9,783 bases of DNA from an uncultured Nostocoides sp. (GTDB lineage: Bacteria; Actinomycetota; Actinomycetes; Actinomycetales; Dermatophilaceae), in the NCBI GenBank assembly GCA_936931335.1, contig CAKZIH010000354.1, forward strand, positions 1 through 9,783. Direction: 5' to 3'. Shown piece by piece: positions 1 through 5,826 of this stretch; position 1 is the first letter of the stretch; each line of letters opens with the position of its first letter. Position numbers and translations under genes: made by a program. A model generated the notes under the pieces. The model saw nothing but the letters and a program-made list of their open reading frames with translations. It did not search any database and had not been told where the DNA came from.

Positions 1-2
1 CC

Positions 3-722
3 GCGGTCTCCCGGCTGGCCGCGACGCGCGTCGAGCATGCCGGCGCCGGGGGCCCGGTTGCTGTCTTGCCCAACGGAATCGACGTGGCGCGCTGGCGTTC
101 CGGTGCCGGTGGCGGTGCCGGTGCCGGCGTCGGTACCGATGACATGGGTCCGGCCACGGCCGAAGCTGCCGCACCGGATTCCGGTCGGGTGCCGATCCTC
201 AGCGCCTTGCGCTTTGCCCCGCGCAAACGGGTGCGCCCCCTGCTGGGCATGCTGCGGCAGGTCGAGGCGGTCGCCCCGGGGCGGGTGGCGGCGACGGCAT
301 ACGGCGACGGGCCCCTGCTCGGGCTGGCCCGCGCGCTCACCCGTGGCCAGCGCGACTGGCTGGACCTGCCCGGCCGGGTGCCGCGGGGGCGGTTGGTGAC
401 GGCATACGCCGGGGACGGGATCTATCTCGCGCCGGCCCGGATGGAGGCCTTCGGGATCGCCGCCCTGGAGGCGCGGACCGCCGGCCTGCCCGTGGTCGCG
501 CTGCGCGACTCCGGGGTCGCCGATTTCATCACCGACGGGGTGCATGGTCTGCTCGCGGACAATGACGCCGGTCTGGTCGCGGCGGTCGGCCGGTTGGTCG
601 CCGATCCTGTTCTGCGACACCGTATTCGCGATCACAACCGAACCACTCCACCGCGGCAGACCTGGCCGGCAGTCCTCGGCCAGGTCCTCGCGGAATATCG
701 CCGAGCAGGAGCGCGCCCATGA
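3..722 (+). CDS. GT4-like glycosyltransferase, C-terminal part (5' end cut by contig edge)
   Basis: The reading frame is open from base 3 with no start codon, so the N-terminal domain lies off the contig; about 239 residues remain. They look like the end of the first and the whole second Rossmann domain of a GT-B fold, retaining-type family 4 glycosyltransferase. An 'AVSRLAA' segment leads to the typical 'LPNGID' turn, and near the end 'ARMEAFGIAALEA' provides the E-x7-E motif that contacts the nucleotide-sugar donor, followed by 'GLPVVALRDSGVADFI' and 'DGVHGLLA'. The usual 'GRL..KG' stretch is degenerate ('ALRFAPRKRV') and is preceded by a Gly/Ala-rich insertion encoded by GGTGCC-like repeats around 101-137. 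Donor and acceptor cannot be told. The stop overlaps the start of the downstream NUDIX gene (ATGA), so the two are probably co-translated. Family is fairly sure; function is open. Confidence 0.85.
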   Translation, partial: AVSRLAATRVEHAGAGGPVAVLPNGIDVARWRSGAGGGAGAGVGTDDMGPATAEAAAPDSGRVPILSALRFAPRKRVRPLLGMLRQVEAVAPGRVAATAYGDGPLLGLARALTRGQRDWLDLPGRVPRGRLVTAYAGDGIYLAPARMEAFGIAALEARTAGLPVVALRDSGVADFITDGVHGLLADNDAGLVAAVGRLVADPVLRHRIRDHNRTTPPRQTWPAVLGQVLAEYRRAGARP

Positions 723-1432
723 GCACGATCGTCGTCCACGGCATCACCCTCGCCGGCACCCGGGTCGCCGAGTTCGTGCTCGCGCACGGGGCCGACCCGG
801 CCACTGAGTTGGCCACCATGGGCTGGCAGTCCGTGGGAGTGCAGGAGGCCTATGCCACGGCCGAGCACACCGTGGTGGCGCTGACCGTGGTCGCCGACCT
901 GGGCGCGGATGCCGGGCATGCGACCTGGCAGCCGGTGGCCGTCGCGGAGCAGCTGCCCGATGGGGTGGAACCCGTTGTGCGGCAACGACTCGGCGCCTAT
1001 GCCATGGTCGCTCGCGAGGGCCGGATCCTGGGCACGCAACTCGCCGCCGGGGTGCGCGGCGCGGGCGGCACGTGGACCTTGCCCGGCGGCGGGATTGACC
1101 CCGGCGAGGACCCGGCGACCGCCGTACGTCGCGAGACCTGGGAGGAGACCGGGCAACACCTCGGCGAAATCCACCTGGTCGATCTGCTCACCTCGCGCTG
1201 GGTCGGCCAGGCACCGGACGGGACCTGGGAGGACTACCAGGTGGTGCGCCTGATCTATGTCGGGACCGTCCCTGAACCCGACCCGCTGGTCGTCCACGAC
1301 GTGGGTGGGACCACCGCCGCGGCGGCCTGGCTGAGTGTTGCGGACCTGGACGAGGTGCCCCGGGCGCCGCTGCTCACCGGGGATCGCTGGCGGACCTGGC
1401 TGGCGATCGCCGAGGGGCGCCGCCGGCACTGA
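719..1432 (+). CDS. NUDIX hydrolase with ~95-residue N-terminal extension
   Basis: This is a 237-aa protein. A complete NUDIX box spans residues 124-146: G124, E130, R138-E139, E142-E143 and G145 match G-x5-E-x7-RE-U-x-EE-x-G-U, with Thr140 in the usually aliphatic position. NUDIX enzymes hydrolyse a nucleoside diphosphate linked to another group, binding Mg2+ or Mn2+ through the box glutamates. The fold appears to begin near residue 88 ('RQRLGAYAMVAREGRILG'), leaving about 90 N-terminal residues that I do not recognise. The start ATG at 719 has AGGAG at 707-711, a 7-base gap, and overlaps the stop of the upstream glycosyltransferase by four bases, so translation is likely coupled. The substrate is unknown; a nucleotide-sugar or housecleaning role would suit the neighbour but is only a guess. 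Confidence 0.9.
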   Translation: MSTIVVHGITLAGTRVAEFVLAHGADPATELATMGWQSVGVQEAYATAEHTVVALTVVADLGADAGHATWQPVAVAEQLPDGVEPVVRQRLGAYAMVAREGRILGTQLAAGVRGAGGTWTLPGGGIDPGEDPATAVRRETWEETGQHLGEIHLVDLLTSRWVGQAPDGTWEDYQVVRLIYVGTVPEPDPLVVHDVGGTTAAAAWLSVADLDEVPRAPLLTGDRWRTWLAIAEGRRRH

Positions 1433-1455
1433 TGCCGACCTTGGGGCCGCTGCCG

Positions 1456-1743
1456 TCACTGTCGCTCGCCTCGCGGCCGCCGCGACAGTCGCGCACCCAG
1501 CCCGACCAGGGCACCGACGACGACCATGAACGCGCCGAGGCCGGCCAGCAGTGGGGCTGCCCCGATCGGGAGGACGGTTTCGGTGCCGGCCAGGTTGAGA
1601 TAGGCGCTCGTCCCGGCCGTGAACAGGAGCAGGAGGGCGAGCCCGGCGGTGGCGAGCGCGGGTCCGTGCTCCGGCTCGAATGTGGTTGGGGCAGTTGGCT
1701 CTTCGGCGGGCGGCTCGGTGGGTATGTCGGGAATCTGGGTCAC
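1456..1743 (-). CDS. small two-helix membrane protein, coupled to the PspC/LiaF-like gene
   Basis: This 95-aa protein starts with GTG at 1743-1741 and overlaps the TGA of the upstream pspC-like gene (GTGA). GAGGTG lies seven bases before the start as a ribosome binding site, which is why I chose this start over longer versions of the frame. Residues 1-27 are proline- and acid-rich and probably cytoplasmic. Two hydrophobic helices follow, roughly residues 28-48 and 57-83, with a short 'NLAGTETVLP' loop, and the protein ends in a basic tail ('RLSRRPRGERQ'). A basic tail and an acidic head on the same side suit a helical hairpin with both ends inside. I recognise no named family. Tight coupling suggests it works with, or stabilises, the PspC/LiaF-like protein. 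It ends 23 bases from the convergent NUDIX gene, and I see no clear terminator between them. Confidence 0.75.
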   Translation of the reverse strand: MTQIPDIPTEPPAEEPTAPTTFEPEHGPALATAGLALLLLFTAGTSAYLNLAGTETVLPIGAAPLLAGLGAFMVVVGALVGLGARLSRRPRGERQ

Positions 1744-3062
1744 GGTTTCACCTCGACGATCGCCAATTCGCCCATCCCCACGTGGGCATCGACAAGGAGT
1801 TGGGCGGGGCCGGTGCCGAAGGTCCGGTCGAAGGTGACGCGCGAGCTGGGCAGATCGCTCACCGTCTTGCCGTCGAGGGTGGCCGCCCCGAGGTCGATTC
1901 GGCCCCGCACGCGCAGACGGGTGCCTTCCGGCACCCGGATCGTCAACTGCCCTATACCAAGTCGGGTAGTGATCGCCTCCGGTCCGGTGCTCGACGCCGG
2001 GAGGTGGGTGAGGTCCAGGATGGCGTCGCCCATCCCGAGCCGGTATGGCGTGGACGCGTCCGCGACCACCCAAGTCCGATCGCCCATGCCGTGGCGCAGC
2101 ACCTGCAGCGGCATTGTCGAGTTAAGCGCCACCGCCAGCCCAAGACCCACACCGAGCAGGGTGGTCAGCCCGCCCCGTCGCCCGGTCAGCGCCGCGGCCA
2201 GCAGCACCACGGCCACCACGGCGAGCGCCGCGGCGAGGCCGACGGAGGTCGCGTCGCCGCGCCAATCCGCATACCGGTGCACGCTGGCAACGCCCACCCC
2301 GACGAGCAGGGCGGCGCCGGCCGTGATCAGCCCGGCCCAGAACGGTAGCCGCCGCCGGGACCCTCGCGGCTGCGCCGGTTGCGCCACTCCTGGCTCGGTG
2401 TGGACCGGATCCGTCGTGACGTCGGGAACGAGCGGGACGAGCGGGACGACCGGGACGTCGGGGAGGGCCGGGGCAGGCTCGGGGGCGAGGGTCGCCTCCG
2501 GCGTTCCCGGGCTGGCCCAGCTCGGGGGCGGCGGCGCCACGCGCTCCACCTCGCCGGCTGCCGGATCCTCGGCTACCGGGTCGCCGCCACTGGGCGGCGC
2601 GAGGTGCGGGACCGAGCGCGGCCGGATGACGTAGGTCCACACGCCATACGTGAGCAGGCCGATGACCAGCACCTTGCCCGGCCACCATAGACCCCACCCG
2701 GAGCCACTGATATCGCCGAGCAAGGTCACACCCGCAACCACGGCCGCCGCGGCGAGGCCGACCGCGGCGGCAATCGGGCCGGGACCGCCGTCGGTGACAC
2801 GCCGCAGGTATGACGGGCCCTCCGCCGCGGGCAGCAGCACCCAGGCGAGGCAATAGAGCACCGCTCCGGCCCCCGTCATCAGCACGAGCACCACGGCCGC
2901 CACCCGCACGATGGCAGGGTCGATATCCCAGCGCCGCGCTAGACCACTGCAGACGCCGCCGAGCCACGAATCGCGGCTGCGGCGCACGCCATACCCCTCG
3001 ACGGCGCGCATGATGCGGCCAAGGGTGTGCGCGGGTTCGGCCGCAGAAGAAGTGGAGGGCAC
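1740..3062 (-). CDS. PspC-domain membrane protein with LiaF-like C-terminal domain
   Basis: The protein has 440 residues. A PspC domain occupies about residues 24-78 ('RRSRDSWLGGVCSGLARRWDID' and a membrane helix). Two further helices lie near 95-115 and 129-146. A long proline/alanine/valine-rich linker covers about 149-233 and includes a PLV/PVV repeat. Three more helices fall near 240-261, 272-293 and 297-314. The C-terminal 115 residues show repeated short glycine-containing strands ('RLGMGDAILDL', 'RLGIGQLTIRVPEGT', 'HVGMGELAIVEV'), typical of the LiaF/DUF2154-type beta domain. In LiaFSR systems such a protein inhibits the partner kinase until the envelope is stressed. Divergent placement beside a kinase-regulator pair supports that role here, by inference. 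The GTG start at 3062 is preceded by GGGGAGAAG. An internal ATG, Met18, would leave the PspC domain intact and is an alternative start. Confidence 0.85.
   Translation of the reverse strand: MPSTSSAAEPAHTLGRIMRAVEGYGVRRSRDSWLGGVCSGLARRWDIDPAIVRVAAVVLVLMTGAGAVLYCLAWVLLPAAEGPSYLRRVTDGGPGPIAAAVGLAAAAVVAGVTLLGDISGSGWGLWWPGKVLVIGLLTYGVWTYVIRPRSVPHLAPPSGGDPVAEDPAAGEVERVAPPPPSWASPGTPEATLAPEPAPALPDVPVVPLVPLVPDVTTDPVHTEPGVAQPAQPRGSRRRLPFWAGLITAGAALLVGVGVASVHRYADWRGDATSVGLAAALAVVAVVLLAAALTGRRGGLTTLLGVGLGLAVALNSTMPLQVLRHGMGDRTWVVADASTPYRLGMGDAILDLTHLPASSTGPEAITTRLGIGQLTIRVPEGTRLRVRGRIDLGAATLDGKTVSDLPSSRVTFDRTFGTGPAQLLVDAHVGMGELAIVEVKP
2421..2465. repeat. five imperfect 9-bp tandem units inside the pspC-like gene
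   Basis: Units of the form GAGCGGGAC repeat with a 9-bp period (GTCGGGAAC, GAGCGGGAC twice, GACCGGGAC, GTCGGGGAG). They lie in frame on the minus strand and encode the L-P-D/V-P-V/V-P-L/V-P-L/V-P-D stretch of the proline-rich linker. Gain or loss of a unit would change linker length without a frameshift. Confidence 0.7.
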
Positions 3063-3081
3063 GCTTCATCTTCTCCCCACG

Positions 3082-3099
3082 GCATACGGCCCCGTATGC
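3082..3099. promoter_or_regulatory. inverted repeat in the divergent spacer, candidate operator
   Basis: GCATACGG, two bases, then CCGTATGC form a perfect 8-bp-arm palindrome in the 124-bp gap between the divergent PspC/LiaF-like gene and the kinase gene. It ends 19 bases before the GTG start of the former and 87 bases before that of the latter. LuxR/NarL-type response regulators bind dyad sites of about this size, so autoregulation of the minus-strand pair by the regulator encoded at 4452-5147 is possible. Caution: CATAC/GTATG words are frequent throughout the window, so the dyad may be partly coincidental. I see no convincing -10 or -35 box for the minus-strand gene. Confidence 0.35.
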
Positions 3100-3186
3100 G
3101 GTGTGGCCCTGACTCGACCCGGAGCCGGGCCTGGTTCCACCCGCCGAGTGGGGGCAGCGGGCCCGCCTTTCGGTCAGACTGGCGGG

Positions 3187-4452
3187 GTGAGCCAGAGCGT
3201 CGCCGTGCCGATGGGGGGTCCCGAAGCGCCCGTGCGTCGGATGACCCGTCCCACCTCGGGCCGGTGGATCGCCGGGGTCTGCGCCGGTCTCGCCGCGCAC
3301 CTGGGCATCCCCGTCGCCCGGGTACGCATCGGCTTCCTGCTGCTCGCCGTCGCGGGGCCGGGGTGGATCGCCTACCCGATGTTGTGGGCGCTGACCCCGC
3401 AGTCGGACTCGCGGACCGCGCCCATCGATCCCGCCCGGTCACCCGAAGCGGCGGCGCCGGCCGGCACGAGCAGTTCCCGGGCACGGATGCCCGGCTATGT
3501 GCGCTGGCTGCTCGTGGCCGGGCTGGGGCTCTGCCTCTTCGGCGCGGCCCTCGGCGTGGCGGCGAACTCGCGCCCCCGGTTGAGCCTGCTGCTGCCCTTG
3601 CTGGCCATCGGCGCGATCGTGGTCATCGGTCTGGCGAATGCCGATGCGGTGCAACGTGATCGCTGGCTCGGGCGGCGTTCGGGCTGGCCGGCGGTGGCGC
3701 GCTTCGCGCTCGGCGCGGTCGCCATCATCATCGGCACCGTCATCGCCTTGAGCCGGGACCGGGAACTCTCTGCGGTCTCCGATATTGCCGTGGCCACGAT
3801 CGTGGTGCTGCTCGGTGTGATCCTGCTGGCCGCCCCCTGGGCAATGCGGCTGTGGAGCGAGACCGGCGCGGCCAATGCCGCCCGGGCGCGCGCCGATGAG
3901 CGCGCCGATATCGCCGCCCACCTGCACGATTCGGTGCTGCAGACGCTGACCCTGATCCAACGCCAGGCCGCCGATCCGGCCCGGGTCGCCACCCTGGCCC
4001 GCATCCAAGAGCGCGAACTGCGCAGCTACCTGTATGGCGGGGCCACCGACGACGAGACCACGCTCTCCGGGGCCATCCGGGCCGTGGTCGACGAACTCGA
4101 GTTGCAGCACGGCATCCCGATCGACGTCGTGGTCTCGGGCGAGGCCGAGCGCGACGAGCGGGTCGCCGCGCTGGTGCGCGCCATGCGCGAGGCCCTGCTC
4201 AATGCGGTGCGCCACGGCGCGCCGCCCGTGGCGCTCTATGCCGAGGCCGGTCCCGAGGGGATCGAGGCCTTCGTGCGCGACCACGGTCGCGGACTGAACC
4301 TGGACGCCATACCTGCGGACCGGCTCGGGGTCCGGGAGTCGATCATGGGCCGTATGCAGCGCGTCGGCGGCTCGGCCACGGTCCGCGACCGGGATCCCGG
4401 CACCGAATGGACCCTGACCCTGCCCCCCATCCCCGAACCCGGAGGTCGTTGA
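3187..4452 (+). CDS. PspC-domain intramembrane-sensing histidine kinase (LiaS/DesK-like)
   Basis: The protein has 421 residues from GTG 3187. Residues 19-71 form a PspC domain ('RPTSGRWIAGVCAGLAAHLGIP' plus a helix). Four more helices follow near 104-126, 132-151, 170-188 and 200-217, with very short loops and no extracellular sensor domain. The HisKA_3 dimerisation segment has 'IAAHLHDSVLQTL', with His247 the expected phosphorylation site. The ATPase domain shows the N box ('REALLNAVRHG', Asn339), the G1 box D365-H-G-R-G369, and 'RLGVRESIMGRM' as the G2 region. It should autophosphorylate and pass the phosphate to the regulator encoded immediately downstream, whose start overlaps its stop. 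No strong ribosome site precedes GTG 3187. A CAGACT at 3175-3180 could be a -10 box for a leaderless transcript, but it is weak. ATG at 3211 or 3241 are alternative starts, and both keep the PspC domain. Confidence 0.92.
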   Translation: MSQSVAVPMGGPEAPVRRMTRPTSGRWIAGVCAGLAAHLGIPVARVRIGFLLLAVAGPGWIAYPMLWALTPQSDSRTAPIDPARSPEAAAPAGTSSSRARMPGYVRWLLVAGLGLCLFGAALGVAANSRPRLSLLLPLLAIGAIVVIGLANADAVQRDRWLGRRSGWPAVARFALGAVAIIIGTVIALSRDRELSAVSDIAVATIVVLLGVILLAAPWAMRLWSETGAANAARARADERADIAAHLHDSVLQTLTLIQRQAADPARVATLARIQERELRSYLYGGATDDETTLSGAIRAVVDELELQHGIPIDVVVSGEAERDERVAALVRAMREALLNAVRHGAPPVALYAEAGPEGIEAFVRDHGRGLNLDAIPADRLGVRESIMGRMQRVGGSATVRDRDPGTEWTLTLPPIPEPGGR

Positions 4453-5147
4453 TGTCCACCCCTAGCCCCGCCACCCCCGTCCGCGTGGTGATCATCGACG
4501 ATCACGCGATGGTGCGCACCGGTGTCAAAGCCGAGCTCTCCGCGGTCGCCGCGGGCGCCCTGGAGTTCGTCGGCGAGGCCAGCGATGTGGACGCCGGCAT
4601 CCGCGTGGTCAAGGAGCTACAGCCCGATGTGGTGCTGCTCGATGTCCACCTGCCGGGTGGCAATGGGCGCGGTGGGGTCGACGTGCTGCACGGCTGCGTC
4701 GCTCAGGAATCCTTGTCCGGCAAGCCGATTCGCTTCCTGGCCCTGTCGGTTTCCGATGCCGCCGAGGATGTCATCGCGGTGATCCGCGCCGGTGCCCGCG
4801 GCTATGTCACCAAGTCGATCTCCGGCATCGACCTGGCCACCGCGGTACGCCGGGTGTCCGATGGGGATGCGGTCTTCTCCCCGCGGCTGGCGGGTTTTGT
4901 CCTGGACGCCTTCGGGGCGGCGGCGGGGGAGATCGCCACCGTGGACGAGGAACTCGACCGGCTCTCCCAGCGCGAGCGCGAGGTCATGCGGCTGATCGCG
5001 CGCGGCTACCAATACAAGGAAGTCGCCAAGGAACTCTTCATCTCGATCAAGACCGTGGAAACCCATGTCTCCTCGGTCCTGCGCAAACTACAGCTCTCCT
5101 CCCGTCACGAGCTGACCTCGTGGGCGATGGGCCGCAAGCTGGTCTGA
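4452..5147 (+). CDS. NarL/LuxR-family response regulator
   Basis: This 231-aa protein is a two-domain DNA-binding regulator. The receiver domain (about 10-135) has the acidic pair D16-D17, phosphoacceptor D64 ('VLLDVHLPGG'), switch Ser99 ('LALSVSD') and Lys121 ('YVTKS'). A LuxR-type helix-turn-helix fills residues 170-228 ('LSQREREVMRLIARGYQYKEVA', 'IKTVETHVSSVLRKL'). The ATG at 4452 shares its A with the kinase stop (TGATG) and has GGAGG at 4441-4445, six bases upstream. Kinase and regulator are therefore one translationally coupled pair. By analogy with LiaR/EsrR it probably activates envelope-stress genes and perhaps the divergent pspC-like gene; the regulon cannot be read from this window. 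All phosphorylation-site residues are intact. The gene is followed by a non-coding repeat array. Confidence 0.95.
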   Translation: MSTPSPATPVRVVIIDDHAMVRTGVKAELSAVAAGALEFVGEASDVDAGIRVVKELQPDVVLLDVHLPGGNGRGGVDVLHGCVAQESLSGKPIRFLALSVSDAAEDVIAVIRAGARGYVTKSISGIDLATAVRRVSDGDAVFSPRLAGFVLDAFGAAAGEIATVDEELDRLSQREREVMRLIARGYQYKEVAKELFISIKTVETHVSSVLRKLQLSSRHELTSWAMGRKLV

Positions 5148-5182
5148 GCCGTCAGGGTTCGGCGGCGACGCCGTTCCCCGCC

Positions 5183-5350
5183 GTGGTGCGGGGTCCGGTG
5201 TGGTGGTGCGGGGTCCGGTGTGGTGGTGCGGAGTTCCGTGTTGTCGTGCGGGGTTAGCCGTGGTCGTGCGGGGGTATAGCCCCGCACGACGAGCCTGTTC
5301 CCCGCACGACCAGCCCGTTTCCCGCACGACCAGCCCGTTTCCCGCACGAC
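5183..5350. repeat. 20-bp-period array that switches orientation at its centre
   Basis: A 10-bp core, GTCGTGCGGG or GTGGTGCGGG, recurs exactly every 20 bp at 5183, 5203, 5223 (last base changed), 5243 and 5263. The reverse complement CCCGCACGAC then recurs every 20 bp at 5281, 5301, 5321 and 5341. Cores are separated by 10-base fillers that are partly conserved: GTCCGGTGTG twice on the left and CAGCCCGTTT twice on the right. The 20-bp period is not a multiple of three and no credible protein runs through it. Outside the array, 5148-5182 holds nothing I can identify. The array fills most of the 258-bp gap between the response regulator and the next gene on the same strand. As RNA, left and right halves could pair as a long interrupted hairpin. 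The function is unknown. Confidence 0.9.
5263..5290. terminator. perfect 11-bp hairpin at the array centre, possible terminator
   Basis: GTCGTGCGGGG (5263-5273) and CCCCGCACGAC (5280-5290) are perfect complements around the six-base loop GTATAG. It lies 116 bases after the stop of the response regulator. There is no T-tract, but actinobacterial terminators often lack one. The stem is the innermost pair of the surrounding repeat array, so it may instead simply be the array's turning point. Confidence 0.4.
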
Positions 5351-5391
5351 ATACCGGGGCGGGGGAGTGCGGGGCGCGGCATACGGGCACG

Positions 5392-5397
5392 TAGGGT
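5392..5397 (+). promoter_or_regulatory. candidate -10 box (TAGGGT), near-leaderless transcript
   Basis: TAGGGT matches the actinobacterial TAnnnT -10 pattern and ends eight bases before the GTG at 5406. Transcription would begin at or within a few bases of the start codon. The same stretch (AGGGTGG) could alternatively be read as a weak ribosome binding site. No clear -35 box is visible. Confidence 0.4.
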
Positions 5398-5405
5398 GGC
5401 CGGTC

Positions 5406-5786
5406 GTGGACATCCTGACAAATGTGCTGGTGCTGACGCACCTGATCGGTATGGCGTGCATCGTCGGCGGCTGGATCAGCTTGCGGGCCCGGCGGGTCGA
5501 GTCCGGTATGGGGCTGTCCGTCGTCGTATGGGGTGCTCGCCTGCAGATCCTCACCGGGCTGGCGCTGGTGGGCATCCACGAGTCGCAGGGCAACCCGCTC
5601 AACCACGCCAAGGTCGCCGTCAAGCTCCTCATCGCGCTGGGCTGCGCGGCCGCGGCGGAGATGGCCGCCGCCAAGGCGCGCAAGGGCTCCGGCGACAGCA
5701 ACCTCCTCGACTATGCCGGCGCTCTCGGCATCCTGAACACCGCGGTCGCCGCGCTCTGGGAGACCGCCACCGTCGACGCCCCCTGA
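5406..5786 (+). CDS. small four-helix integral membrane protein, function unknown
   Basis: This 126-aa protein starts at GTG 5406 ('VDILTNVLVLTHLIGM'). I preferred this start because it puts the first membrane helix at the N-terminus and sits just behind a TAGGGT -10-like box. Four hydrophobic segments are visible near residues 5-25, 36-56, 69-87 and 101-118. Histidines in or beside the helices (H12 and H58), small residues (Gly/Ala) and a 'NPLNHAKVAVKLLIAL' stretch are notable. There is no signal peptide, cysteine pair or enzymatic motif that I recognise. The overall look is that of a conserved actinobacterial membrane protein of unknown role; a haem-type or transporter function would be speculation. 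It converges on the qor-like gene with only 40 bases between them. Confidence 0.8.
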   Translation: MDILTNVLVLTHLIGMACIVGGWISLRARRVESGMGLSVVVWGARLQILTGLALVGIHESQGNPLNHAKVAVKLLIALGCAAAAEMAAAKARKGSGDSNLLDYAGALGILNTAVAALWETATVDAP

Positions 5787-5826
5787 CCCCAGCCCTTGCC
5801 CCGAGCGTGCCAGGCATTCGCCCCGG

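Noticed and set aside
1424..1437. CGGCA-CTGA-TGCCG hairpin over the NUDIX stop as a terminator
   Set aside because: The stem is only 5 bp with no T-tract, and such stems are common by chance at this GC content.
1432..2634. Plus-strand 400-codon frame opposite the minus-strand membrane genes
   Set aside because: Its translation is low-complexity Ser/Arg/Pro-rich and covers two well-supported minus-strand genes.
2122..3300. Second minus-strand frame over the pspC-like gene and the divergent spacer
   Set aside because: Its translation is Arg/Gly/Pro-rich shadow sequence, while the overlapping frame encodes clear PspC and LiaF-like domains.
5183..5350. CRISPR array
   Set aside because: Cores and fillers are only 10 bp each, the fillers are partly identical, the cores reverse orientation midway, and there are no cas genes.
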